A stretch of 38,464 nucleotides of DNA from Acetobacteraceae bacterium (GTDB lineage: Bacteria > Pseudomonadota > Alphaproteobacteria > Zavarziniales > Zavarziniaceae): assembly GCA_947379865.1 (NCBI GenBank), contig CANCOY010000023.1:1-38464 (forward strand), read 5' to 3'. The notes below the pieces were generated by a model. It saw only the letters and a list, made by a program, of their open reading frames with translations, searched no databases and had not been told where the DNA came from. Positions 22,536 through 30,801 of this stretch are shown here, piece by piece. Position numbers and translations under genes: made by a program. Within the stretch, counting starts at the first letter, position 1. Every line of letters starts with the position of its first letter.

Positions 22536-24437
22536 GTGACCGCTGACCGGATCCTCGACGGCCTGCGCCGGACCGCAGACAGGCTTGGTGGCCTGTGGAT
22601 ACTGGCGGTCAAGCTGGCGGCGGATGCAACGCTCACAGGCCTGGCCATTGGCCTGACCGTGGCGCTTGCCGACAGATTCTGCGGCTGCGGCCCGGCGCGG
22701 CTGGGCACCCTGTTCGCCGGCGTTGGCGCCGGCCTGCTGGCCGCCCCTGCCTATTGGGCGGTTGGCCTCTATCGCCCCCTGCTGCGCGTGCGCGACAGCC
22801 AGATGCCCGGTCGCGTCCTGCGGGCGGCCGCCCTCGGCACGGTTGCCGGCGGCTGGATGGCCGTGCTGGCGGTGGACCACCGGGATGCCTGGATGCTGGC
22901 CCCCGTGGGCTTTGCCTTTGCCTCAACCCTTTTGCTGGGCTGGCGGCTGGCGGCCGGGGCGATTGTCATCCGCGCCATCAGGAACACGGGCCTGCGCCGG
23001 GCCATCATCGTTTATGGTGCCGGCCAGGGCGGCGCCCGCTTCATCGAAGGTCTGGGCAGCGCCAATACCCTTGAGGTTGTCGCCGTGGTGGACGACGACG
23101 CCACCTTGGCCGGCCGTACCCTGCAAGGTGTCCGCATCCACGACAGCAGCCGCCTGCCCGCCCTGGTGCGGCGCCTGAAGGCAAGCCAGGTCGTGCTGGC
23201 CATGCCCTCCATCACCTTCCAGCAGCGCCTCAAGATCATCGACCGCCTGGCCAGCATTCCCATCGAGGTGGCCACCCTGCCACCGCTTGAAGACATCGTG
23301 GCCGGCCGCATTGCCGTTACCGACCTGCGTCAGGTGGCGCCCGAAGACCTGCTGGCCCGCGCACCTATCGAGGCCGACATTTCCCTGATCCGCCAGGAGA
23401 TCACCGGCCGGCGCATTCTGGTGACGGGGGCCGGTGGTTCCATCGGCTCGGCCATCTGCCACCAGGTGGTGCGCCATGCGCCCGCCGCCATCGTCGTCCT
23501 CGACCAGTCGGAATTCGCCCTTTACCGCATCGACCAGGAACTGCGCGGCATGGTGGCGGCGCGCGGCGCCAACATCGAGATCGTGCCGATCCTCGGCTCA
23601 GTGCTGCAGGACAGTGACCTTGACCGTGCCTTTGCCGGTGGCATCCACGTGGTCTATCACGCCGCTGCCTACAAGCATGTGCCCCTGGTGGAGGCCAATC
23701 CCCATACGGGTGTCGAGAACAACGTGTTCGGCACCCTGCGCGCCGCCGAGGCCGCAAGGCGCCATGGCGTGGCGCGCTTCGTGATGATTTCCACCGACAA
23801 GGCGGTGCGGCCCACCAACGTGATGGGCGCCTCCAAGCGTGTGGCGGAACAGGTTCTGGTGGCGCTGGCCGCCAGTGGGGGCGGCACGCGCATCGCCATT
23901 GTGCGCTTTGGCAATGTGCTGGACTCCGCCGGCAGCGTGGTGCCCCTGTTCCGCGAGCAGATCCGGCGCGGCGGCCCCGTGACCGTCACCCATCCCGAGG
24001 TGACGCGCTATTTCATGACCATCCCCGAGGCGGCCGAACTGGTGATCCAGGCCGGCGCCATGGCCGGCCGCGCGGTGGAGGTGTTCCACCTCGACATGGG
24101 CGAGCCCGTGCGCATCCTCGACCTCGCGCGCCGCTTCGTGCAGCTGAGCGGCCGCACGGTGCGTGACGCCGAGCATCCCGAGGGCGACATCGAGATTGCC
24201 TTTGTGGGCCTGCGCCCGGGCGAAAAGCTCTATGAGGAACTGCTGGTTGGCACCACCAGCGGTGCCACCGCCCACCCCCGCATTTTCCATGCCGCCGACG
24301 CCGGCGCCTCGCTTGCCATTGCGCCGGTTCTGGCGGATCTGGGCCAGGCCATCGCAACGCGCGACGAAGCCGCCCTGCGCGCCACCCTCGACCGGGCTCT
24401 CGCCGCCGACTTCGACCAGGCCGATCTGCCCGCCTGA
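22536..24437 (+). CDS. WbpM/FlaA1-type nucleoside-diphosphate-sugar 4,6-dehydratase (membrane)
   Basis: About 633 residues from the GTG at 22536; a TTG at 22470 would add 22 residues. Four membrane helices (first about 140 residues) are followed by a CoA-binding-like Rossmann segment (RRAIIVYGAGQGGARFIEGL) and the catalytic SDR domain: RRILVTGAGGSIGSAICHQV, YHAAAYKHVPLVEANP, VMISTDKAVRPTNVMGASKR. The last carries the Met/Lys pair that replaces the usual Tyr/Lys. PDGD-like EGDIEIAFVGLRPGEKLYEE ends the domain. This group dehydrates UDP-GlcNAc to 4-keto-6-deoxy sugars for O-antigen, capsule or flagellin glycans. It starts 95 bases after tRNA-Gln and faces away from the epimerase gene. Confidence 0.9.
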   Translation: MTADRILDGLRRTADRLGGLWILAVKLAADATLTGLAIGLTVALADRFCGCGPARLGTLFAGVGAGLLAAPAYWAVGLYRPLLRVRDSQMPGRVLRAAALGTVAGGWMAVLAVDHRDAWMLAPVGFAFASTLLLGWRLAAGAIVIRAIRNTGLRRAIIVYGAGQGGARFIEGLGSANTLEVVAVVDDDATLAGRTLQGVRIHDSSRLPALVRRLKASQVVLAMPSITFQQRLKIIDRLASIPIEVATLPPLEDIVAGRIAVTDLRQVAPEDLLARAPIEADISLIRQEITGRRILVTGAGGSIGSAICHQVVRHAPAAIVVLDQSEFALYRIDQELRGMVAARGANIEIVPILGSVLQDSDLDRAFAGGIHVVYHAAAYKHVPLVEANPHTGVENNVFGTLRAAEAARRHGVARFVMISTDKAVRPTNVMGASKRVAEQVLVALAASGGGTRIAIVRFGNVLDSAGSVVPLFREQIRRGGPVTVTHPEVTRYFMTIPEAAELVIQAGAMAGRAVEVFHLDMGEPVRILDLARRFVQLSGRTVRDAEHPEGDIEIAFVGLRPGEKLYEELLVGTTSGATAHPRIFHAADAGASLAIAPVLADLGQAIATRDEAALRATLDRALAADFDQADLPA

Positions 24438-24519
24438 TCGGCCGCCCGACTTTTCCACAGTCTTTGACGCCGCCGTGCATTTTCCATTTTGAGGCGACGG
24501 TTTTTTTCGGGAAATGAAG

Positions 24520-24541
24520 TGTCTCCTTTTGATTGGAGACA
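24520..24541 (+). promoter_or_regulatory. Inverted repeat covering the Shine-Dalgarno of the modular protein gene
   Basis: TGTCTCC, loop TTTTGATT, GGAGACA: perfect 7-bp arms, extendable by one G-U pair in RNA. The right arm contains the GGAG that is correctly spaced (9 bases) for the ATG at 24548, so folding would hide the ribosome site. Confidence 0.5.
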
Positions 24542-24547
24542 TGCCCG

Positions 24548-26743
24548 ATGCAACTCCCCTTTCAGCCAGGTCTCAAACCCACCCCCCGATTTACGCCCGG
24601 CTCACCCAACGACGCCGACACCTTCCACCGCCGCCGCGCCCTTGATGCCCTGCTCGGCGGCATCAATGACACCTCTGGCGGGCCAGACCCCCGCCTCTCG
24701 CCCGACACCATCGGCAAGGCCGCGCAGAGGCTTGGCGGCGACGGCAACAGCCTTGTCCATTTCATGCGCGATCTCGCGCATATCGGCGAGGCGCTGGGCC
24801 AATCCCGCCCTGCTGCCCCCTCGGGTCCGGCGATTGATGAAATCGACAAGGCCGTAAAACGCCTGTTCGGCCATGCCGCGCAGGCTGATGGCCAGACCCA
24901 TGACGCCGTTGCCGGCATCGCCCGCCACCTGATCGATCAGGGCCGCGCCCTTGGTCATTACGGTGACGACGGGCACCAGCAGCTGCTGCAACAGGCACGG
25001 TCCCACGCCGACCAATCCCATGCCAGCCTGATCTATCGCACCCTGCCACCTGATGGCGGTGCCGAGGCCCTGCACAGGGAATGGCAGGCCGCTGGCCTCG
25101 ACCAGCGCATCAGCCCCGATCTGGCACGGCGCCTGGCCGCCCAGGCCGAAGCCCGCGCCGCCACCAACCCAATGCGGCTGGCAGCCGAGGCACGGGCCGC
25201 CCAACAGGCGACCTGGACAAAGCAGCGCACCACCGCGCTGGACCTTGCCCTTGGTCTGGCCAATGGCAGCAACGGGCCGGAAGACATCGCCGCCGCTTAT
25301 GCCGATGGCACACTGGCCGAGAGTGACCGTGCCCATCTCATGGCCCAATACACCGACCGCCATACCCGCGCGCAACAGGCCTGGGACCAGGTGCAGCGCG
25401 TGGACGGCGCCCTCAACGGCACCGCCCCACCCCTTGACCTGTCCCGCCCGGAGGATGTCCAGGCGGCCCTGTCCCACGCCCGCCACCTCGCCCCCCTGCT
25501 GAAAGGCCGGGAGGCGCTTGTGGGCGATCTGCTGCGCCAGCTTGTGAATATTCCAAGCGCAGAAAATGTCACGTCTGACGACTTGATCCGCCTCCTGCCC
25601 GCGCCCGCAACGCCACGCTTCGCCGAGGAAGGCAACCCACCCGTCACCCTGCTGGCCCAGACCAACAGCCCTGCGCCAACTGCCGGACCCGCCACGCCCA
25701 CGCCAACACTGTCGCCTGCGCCAGAGAGTGGCCTCCACCTGCCAAAGGAACTGGCGGCCGGGCTGCCCATGCTTGCACGGCTTGCCCCCGGGGCAGCCCT
25801 GCCGACACTCGCGCGGCTTGCGCCTGCGCTAGCCCTTGAGGGCGGCCTCGGGACAACAGCAGGTCTGCTGGGCGCGCTTGCGGCACCTGAAGTCGCAGCC
25901 GCTTTAGGGGTTGGCCTAACTGCCTACCAGTTGATGCAGCATTTTGGCCAAAACAGGCAGTCCATGCTTGACGACACCAAGGGCAAAGCAGCACCCGACG
26001 ATGCCACCGGAAGCATTACCACCACGCCAGCTCTGCCCCCGCAACTGCCCAATACCGAGGGCCTGATACCCCCAATCCTTGCCCCCGATCACAAGGCGGC
26101 CTCACCGGAGCCTCCTCCGGAGTTGCCCAACAAGACCGAAAACATCCCGGAGAAGCCCGACGCCCGCGATCTCGTGGAGGTGCTGCCGAATCAGTATGAT
26201 GAATTGGGCAAGGCCTGCATCGTTGAAGATCGCCGAGGCAGCCCGGAGACGCAGCAGTTCAACACCGAGATCCGCAAGGCGGTGCAGGGCCTTCTCCAGA
26301 AGAGGGATGACCACCCAGGGACCCATATTGGAGGTGGCTACAAGGATGCACGGCCAGACAATCCAAATGCCACGCCGGAACCGAAGAGGGAGACCTATAT
26401 CGGCCCAAAGGTGGAGGGGCCAACCATCAAGGGCGGCTCGTTTCTCGACATCACTGTCGAATCCAAGGACGGCCGTACCATCCACATCAACACGGTCGAT
26501 ACCCTGGCAGATGGCCGAACCCTGTCACTGCGCGAGGACCAGGCGGCGCGCCGGATTGCTGGCAACAAGTCACCGTCCGACCTGTTCATAACCATAGCCA
26601 AGCCGAAACTCGGGCAGGCCTATGACATGGACAAGATGACGACAGTTCTTGACAGAGTCATTAATGGCAGACTTGACCTGAAAAACCCTGCGGATATCCA
26701 GCGGCTCACAGCCGACCTACATGGGTTATCGAGCGCACCGTGA
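24548..26743 (+). CDS. Modular protein with putative C-terminal toxin domain
   Basis: 731 residues; I cannot assign a named family to the whole. The ATG at 24548 has GGAG nine bases upstream. Residues 1-390 are hydrophilic, helical and Ala/Gln/Asp-rich, without signal peptide; ALDLALGLANGSNGPEDIAA followed by AYADGTLAESDRAHL recalls helical segments of phage internal virion proteins. Residues about 397-464 are hydrophobic Gly/Ala/Leu (GTTAGLLGALAAPEVAAALG). A Pro-rich linker follows (about 488-538). The last about 190 residues form a compact alpha/beta domain (GGSFLDITVESKDGRTIHIN, then TVDTLADGRTLSLREDQAAR and DLFITIAKPKLG) with more Lys and Asp and lower GC. Delivery part, linker and variable tip is the layout of polymorphic toxins; a nuclease-like tip is a guess from the strand pattern with conserved Asp/Glu. 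No secretion gene is nearby. Confidence 0.55.
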   Translation: MQLPFQPGLKPTPRFTPGSPNDADTFHRRRALDALLGGINDTSGGPDPRLSPDTIGKAAQRLGGDGNSLVHFMRDLAHIGEALGQSRPAAPSGPAIDEIDKAVKRLFGHAAQADGQTHDAVAGIARHLIDQGRALGHYGDDGHQQLLQQARSHADQSHASLIYRTLPPDGGAEALHREWQAAGLDQRISPDLARRLAAQAEARAATNPMRLAAEARAAQQATWTKQRTTALDLALGLANGSNGPEDIAAAYADGTLAESDRAHLMAQYTDRHTRAQQAWDQVQRVDGALNGTAPPLDLSRPEDVQAALSHARHLAPLLKGREALVGDLLRQLVNIPSAENVTSDDLIRLLPAPATPRFAEEGNPPVTLLAQTNSPAPTAGPATPTPTLSPAPESGLHLPKELAAGLPMLARLAPGAALPTLARLAPALALEGGLGTTAGLLGALAAPEVAAALGVGLTAYQLMQHFGQNRQSMLDDTKGKAAPDDATGSITTTPALPPQLPNTEGLIPPILAPDHKAASPEPPPELPNKTENIPEKPDARDLVEVLPNQYDELGKACIVEDRRGSPETQQFNTEIRKAVQGLLQKRDDHPGTHIGGGYKDARPDNPNATPEPKRETYIGPKVEGPTIKGGSFLDITVESKDGRTIHINTVDTLADGRTLSLREDQAARRIAGNKSPSDLFITIAKPKLGQAYDMDKMTTVLDRVINGRLDLKNPADIQRLTADLHGLSSAP

Positions 26744-26858
26744 CGGCTTCTTCATGCTGGACAATTCACCGCCATATCAGGTTACATCCGGTGGTGGATT
26801 GTCTGGCGAAACCATAACCGCTTGGCAGAATTTTCTTCGCTTTCCGCCTGGTTCATGA
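26721..26858 (+). CDS. Possible 45-residue ORF between modular protein and downstream gene
   Basis: It begins 23 bases inside the end of the large gene in another frame and stops six bases before the next ATG. The product (MGYRAHRDGFFMLDNSPPYQ, then VTSGGGLSGETITAWQNFLR) is plausible as protein but has poor third-position GC and no obvious ribosome site. It could be a small coupled gene, a relic of an exchanged toxin tip, or chance. Confidence 0.25.
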   Translation: MGYRAHRDGFFMLDNSPPYQVTSGGGLSGETITAWQNFLRFPPGS

Positions 26859-26864
26859 GGCGCC

Positions 26865-27551
26865 ATGAACGACCGGTTGATTCCCATTGACCCAATCTTC
26901 CAGCCGCCAGTCTGGCGCTGGAAGACAATCTACATGCTCACCCTTCCAGAGGACCGGATCGCCTTGAGCAAGGCGCTGGTAAAGATTTTTCCACGGATGC
27001 GATTCTTGCATCACCCAGGCAATCCCAGAGGACGTGACCTTGACTATGTTTTGGCCGGATTACGGAGAATCCGATACATCGAGCATCTGGGGGTTGAACA
27101 GGGCCGAGGCTTGTGCGCCTGGATAGAACCCGAAGGGTGGCAGCCCCGCTGGCTGCCGCCCAGCCATGATGAATTTTTCAGGATGTTTCCCCTTGACATG
27201 CTTAATGGCCCAAGGCTGCAATTCGACTTTCACCCCTCCACCAGCGATCCCGAGAAACTGGGGCGCTATAACAAACGCTGCTTCCTGAGCACCCGGATCA
27301 TGGTGGGCGATGCGGAATACCTCGCCTTTGCCAATGGCATTGCGCGTGCCGTTCGGGCGGTTACCTCAAACTGGTGGCAAACCGTGGGGAGAATCGAGGA
27401 AGCCGGCAAGGTTGAGCTGGGGCCGCCGAGGCGGCGCAACACCCATATCGGGCACCACGCCCGCGCCCTGTTCGAGGCCGATCCAACAAGAAGATATGCC
27501 AATTGCGAACGCCCGGTTGATCCGCCCGGGCGGCAACGCCAGAGTACCTGA
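26865..27551 (+). CDS. Unknown protein in immunity-gene position
   Basis: 228 residues, no family recognised. It is soluble and rich in Arg, Trp and Pro: PPVWRWKTIYMLTLPEDR near the start, WIEPEGWQPRWLPPSHDEFF in the middle, and a VGDAEYLAFANGIARAVRAV helix and SNWWQTVGRIEEAGK towards the end. The last about 35 residues are basic and probably disordered. The ATG at 26865 lies 121 bases after the large gene on the same strand, with only the 45-codon ORF between. GC is lower than in housekeeping neighbours. Immunity to the upstream tip is inferred from order, size and solitary occurrence only; an accessory or chaperone role is also possible. Confidence 0.6.
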   Translation: MNDRLIPIDPIFQPPVWRWKTIYMLTLPEDRIALSKALVKIFPRMRFLHHPGNPRGRDLDYVLAGLRRIRYIEHLGVEQGRGLCAWIEPEGWQPRWLPPSHDEFFRMFPLDMLNGPRLQFDFHPSTSDPEKLGRYNKRCFLSTRIMVGDAEYLAFANGIARAVRAVTSNWWQTVGRIEEAGKVELGPPRRRNTHIGHHARALFEADPTRRYANCERPVDPPGRQRQST

Positions 27552-27562
27552 ACCCTTCAGGT
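27546..27562. terminator. Weak hairpin at the end of the modular-protein unit
   Basis: ACCTGAA, loop CCC, TTCAGGT: a 7-bp stem overlapping the stop codon of the preceding gene, in the gap before the convergent chaC. There is no T-run, so termination is only possible. Confidence 0.35.
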
Positions 27563-27583
27563 TACGGTCGGCAACGCCCGCCC

Positions 27584-28285
27584 TCAGAGGCCTGCAGTGG
27601 CGGCGACGGGGGGTTGCCAGCCGGGGGCGAGGCGGCGGACGAGGGCGAGGAGTTCGCCCATGTGGCGGTCGGCGATGCCGATCTCGGCCAGATGGGCCAC
27701 GGTGTTTTCCAGATATTCCCGGCACGAGCCAAGGCGGCCTTCGGCGCAGGCAAGTGTCTCGGCCACGCGGTCGATGGGCAGGCGGCCGGCATAGCGTTCA
27801 TGGGTGGGGTTGATGACGAAGGTGATGGCCCGGATCGGCCCCTGCGCGGTCTGCAGGCGCACCCAGCGGGGGTGATAGGCGCCAGACAGCATTTCGCGGC
27901 TCCACACCAGGCCCAGTTCGGCGGGCACCTTGGCGGCCTCGATGCGGAAGGCGATGCCCTGGCACGAGCCGCCGCGCTCCAGCGCCAGGGTAAGACCCGG
28001 CTGTTCCGGCGTGCCGCGCCCCAGCGGCGTCCACAGGGCAAAGCGGCGGTGATAGCCATGCAGGCGGCCCTGGGCCTGGGCCACATATTCAATCGCCGGG
28101 TTCCACATGAGAGAGCCATAGCCAAACAGCCAGACATCCTCTGTGGGACAGCAGTGCTGCAACATGGTGCGCAGGGATTCCCGGCGCTCTTCGACCGAGA
28201 GGAAGGTCATCAGGCCCTGGGGCGCCAGTTCCGCGATCAGCGCCTCGAGGCGGCCTTCGGTCAGATCTTCGCGCGTCAGACCCAT
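27584..28285 (-). CDS. chaC: ChaC-type gamma-glutamylcyclotransferase
   Basis: 233 residues from the ATG at 28285. ChaC enzymes cleave glutathione to 5-oxoproline and Cys-Gly in the cytosol. The substrate-binding VWLFGYGSLMWNP loop is at 51-63, CQGIAFRI at about 109-116, and the catalytic glutamate is likely E131 in WSREMLSGAY. FVINPTHERYAG and the EYLENTVAHLAEIGIAD segment complete the family pattern. The 5' end overlaps no gene; the UbiK-like gene ends four bases upstream on the same strand, so they may be co-transcribed. Confidence 0.92.
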   Translation of the reverse strand: MGLTREDLTEGRLEALIAELAPQGLMTFLSVEERRESLRTMLQHCCPTEDVWLFGYGSLMWNPAIEYVAQAQGRLHGYHRRFALWTPLGRGTPEQPGLTLALERGGSCQGIAFRIEAAKVPAELGLVWSREMLSGAYHPRWVRLQTAQGPIRAITFVINPTHERYAGRLPIDRVAETLACAEGRLGSCREYLENTVAHLAEIGIADRHMGELLALVRRLAPGWQPPVAATAGL

Positions 28286-28289
28286 GGGG

Positions 28290-28622
28290 TCATTCCTTCG
28301 GGTCGGCAGACGGGGGAAGGTGGAGGTTCTCCTGCGCCGCCTTGCGCGCACGCGGCTTGGCCGGGGCAGGGACGCTGGCGGCCAAGGCGGCTTCCAGCGC
28401 GGCCAGACGTTCGGTCAGGCGGGCGTTTTCCTCACGCGCGCGCACGGCCATCTCGCGCACTGCCTCGAACTCGTCCCGGCGGACCAGGTCCATGTCGGCC
28501 AGCAGGCGCTCCATGCGCTGGCGCACCAGCTGATCCACCTCCGTGCGCGCGCCGGACAGGGCGCCCATGGCACCGGTGGCAAGCCTGGCAAGATCATCCA
28601 GGAATCGATTGTCGCTTTGCAT
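28290..28622 (-). CDS. UbiK-like accessory factor (BMFP domain)
   Basis: 110 residues from the ATG at 28622; an upstream in-frame extension overlaps the lgt promoter region and is rejected. The sequence MQSDNRFLDDLARLATGAMG, then VRRDEFEAVREMAVRAREEN and ARLTERLAALEAAL, is a membrane-active coiled-coil BMFP domain. In E. coli, UbiK binds lipid and the UbiJ protein of the ubiquinone-synthesis complex; Brucella relatives promote membrane fusion in vitro. The C-terminal tail is Ala/Pro/Lys-rich. It is divergent from lgt, with a 172-bp gap. Confidence 0.85.
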   Translation of the reverse strand: MQSDNRFLDDLARLATGAMGALSGARTEVDQLVRQRMERLLADMDLVRRDEFEAVREMAVRAREENARLTERLAALEAALAASVPAPAKPRARKAAQENLHLPPSADPKE

Positions 28623-28794
28623 AGTGTAAAAATGGGGTGCGGCGCTCCATAGCGCAACGTCCGTTTCATCATTCTGACGCTTTGCCGCGCTGCCGTGGCC
28701 AGCCTGCAACCCCGCTCCCGGTCCCGGGCGGCCTTGACAGGGAGGAAGGCGGGCCGAAGTGTGCCCCCGCACCCACCGACTGGATCTGCCACTC

Positions 28795-29631
28795 ATGTTC
28801 CTCGCCTCGCTCCTTGCCGGCCCCCTTCCCTATCCGGCCATCGACCCGGTGGCCGTGGCCATCGGTCCTTTTGCCATTCGCTGGTATGCGCTGGCCTATG
28901 TGACGGGTCTTTTGCTGGCCTGGCGGCTGGCCCTGCGGCTGGCACGAAGGCCGGGTTCGGCCGTCTCGCCAGAGGCGACGGATGATTTCCTGGTCTGGGC
29001 GATCCTGGGCGTCATCCTGGGGGGGCGGCTTGGCTATATTCTCGCCTATAATTTCGACCAGTACATGGCCACGCCGCTCGCCATCCTCGAGGTCTGGCAC
29101 GGCGGCATGTCGTTCCATGGTGGCATGCTGGGGGTTGTGCTGGCGGTGGTGCTGTTCTGCCGGCGGCGGGGCATTCCCATGCTGGCGCTGGGCGACATGA
29201 TTGCGCCACAGGTGCCCATCGGCCTGTTCCTTGGCCGCCTCGCCAATTTTGTGAATGCCGAGCTTTATGGCCGCCCCGCAGATGTGCCCTGGGCCATGGT
29301 CTTTCCAACCGATCCCGATCAGGTGCCCCGCCACCCCAGCCAGCTCTATCAGGCCGGGCTGGAGGGGCTGGTGCTGCTGCTGGTGCTGCAGGTGCTGTTG
29401 GCGGCCGGTGGCCTGCGGCGACGTGGCCTGATCACGGGTATCTTCCTGTGCGGCTATGGCGTGGCGCGTATCATTGGCGAGTTCTTCCGGGCGCCTGACC
29501 CGCAATTGGGCTTTCTCTGGGGCGGCGCCACCATGGGCCAGTTGCTGAGCCTGCCGATGATCGTGGCGGGCCTTGGCCTGCTCATCTGGAGCCTGCGGCG
29601 CCCGGCCGGGGCACCGGCAAAGACGCCGTGA
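28795..29631 (+). CDS. lgt: Prolipoprotein diacylglyceryl transferase
   Basis: 278 residues, seven membrane helices expected. Lgt transfers diacylglycerol from phosphatidylglycerol to the lipobox cysteine, the first step of lipoprotein maturation, in the inner membrane. Key segments are YALAYVTGLL, HGGMSFHGGMLG (102-113), the Lgt signature LGRLANFVNAELYGR with R148 and E156, and RHPSQLYQAGLEG. The ATG at 28795 gives the typical start; the GTG at 28759 adds an atypical leader. The stop overlaps the next gene's start as GTGA. Confidence 0.96.
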   Translation: MFLASLLAGPLPYPAIDPVAVAIGPFAIRWYALAYVTGLLLAWRLALRLARRPGSAVSPEATDDFLVWAILGVILGGRLGYILAYNFDQYMATPLAILEVWHGGMSFHGGMLGVVLAVVLFCRRRGIPMLALGDMIAPQVPIGLFLGRLANFVNAELYGRPADVPWAMVFPTDPDQVPRHPSQLYQAGLEGLVLLLVLQVLLAAGGLRRRGLITGIFLCGYGVARIIGEFFRAPDPQLGFLWGGATMGQLLSLPMIVAGLGLLIWSLRRPAGAPAKTP

Positions 29632-30746
29632 CCACTGCCCAGGCCGACAGTCCTCTCGGGCGCCTGATCAGGGAGCAGATCCGCGCGGACGGCCCCCTCA
29701 GCCTGGCGCAGTATATGGCGCTGGCCCTGGGCCATCCGAAACACGGCTATTATATCACCCGCGACCCCCTGGGCAGCGCGGGGGACTTCACCACGGCGCC
29801 TGAAATCAGCCAGATGTTTGGCGAGATGATCGGTCTGTGGTGCGTGGATGTCTGGCAGAGCCTGGGTGCGCCGGGGGCCTTCCGGCTGGTGGAACTGGGC
29901 CCCGGGCGTGGCACCCTGATGGCCGACCTGCTGCGCGCCGCAGGCGTGGTGCCCGCCTTCCGCGCCGCCCTCGACATCTGGATGGTGGAGACCAGCCCCG
30001 TCCTGAGCGGCCTGCAGCAAAAGACCCTGGCCGCCATCAAGCCGCCGGTGCACTGGACCGACCATCTGGCGAGCGTGCCCGATGGGCCGGCCATCTTCAT
30101 CGCCAACGAGTTTTTCGACGCCCTGCCCGTGCGCCAGTTCCAGATGACGCAAACGGGCTGGCGCGAGCGCATGGTGGGGCTGGAGGGTGAGCGCCTGATC
30201 CTGGCCCTAGCACCGGATGCACCGGGCGCCATTGTGGCCGACCTGCCCCGCAATGCCCCCTTGGGGGCGGTGGGCGAACTCTCGCCCGATAGCCTTGGCA
30301 TTGCCACTGAACTGGCCGGGCGGATTGCGGCGGCAAATGGGGCCGCCCTGATCATCGATTATGGCCCGGCGGAAAGCGGCCTGGGCGACAGCGTGCAGGC
30401 CATGAAGGCCCATGCCTTTACCGATATCCTCGCCAATCCCGGCGCGGCGGACCTGACCGCCCATGTGGATTTCGCCCGCCTTGCCCGGGCGGCCCGCAGC
30501 GCCGGGGCACAGACCCTTGGCCCGGTTGGGCAGGGTGATTTTCTGCACGCCCTTGGCATTGCCGCCCGTGCCGCACGTCTGGCCGCCAAAGGGGGTCGCG
30601 CTGCCGACGCCGTGACAGCCGCCCTCCACCGTCTCACCGCGCCAGACCAGATGGGCACCCTGTTCAAGGTTCTGGCGCTGACACAGGCGGGCCACCCCAG
30701 CCCCGCAGGCTTTGCACCGGTCACCAGCTCGCGTCGCCCCCCTTGA
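29628..30746 (+). CDS. MidA/NDUFAF7-type SAM-dependent methyltransferase
   Basis: 372 residues starting at a GTG that overlaps the lgt stop by four bases (translational coupling). The signature YMALALGHPKHGYYI, then GDFTTAPEISQMFGEMIGLW, and the SAM-binding LVELGPGRGTLMADLL (about 88-103) are those of the family. Its mitochondrial member NDUFAF7 methylates an arginine of complex I subunit NDUFS2. The bacterial role is less clear but plausibly the NuoD equivalent. FIANEFFDALPVRQFQ and IIDYGPAE are further conserved parts. pgeF follows, an order common in alphaproteobacteria. Confidence 0.92.
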   Translation: MTTAQADSPLGRLIREQIRADGPLSLAQYMALALGHPKHGYYITRDPLGSAGDFTTAPEISQMFGEMIGLWCVDVWQSLGAPGAFRLVELGPGRGTLMADLLRAAGVVPAFRAALDIWMVETSPVLSGLQQKTLAAIKPPVHWTDHLASVPDGPAIFIANEFFDALPVRQFQMTQTGWRERMVGLEGERLILALAPDAPGAIVADLPRNAPLGAVGELSPDSLGIATELAGRIAAANGAALIIDYGPAESGLGDSVQAMKAHAFTDILANPGAADLTAHVDFARLARAARSAGAQTLGPVGQGDFLHALGIAARAARLAAKGGRAADAVTAALHRLTAPDQMGTLFKVLALTQAGHPSPAGFAPVTSSRRPP

Positions 30747-30801
30747 CCCTAAGGACCACCAGGCCCAGTTTGGCCCCATCCCTGCGCCCTGCGGAGTCGA
30801 G

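Noticed and set aside
24548..26743. Assignment of the modular protein as a CdiA, Rhs or T6SS effector
   Set aside because: No signal peptide, haemagglutinin or YD repeats, PAAR or VgrG segment, or secretion partner gene was seen.
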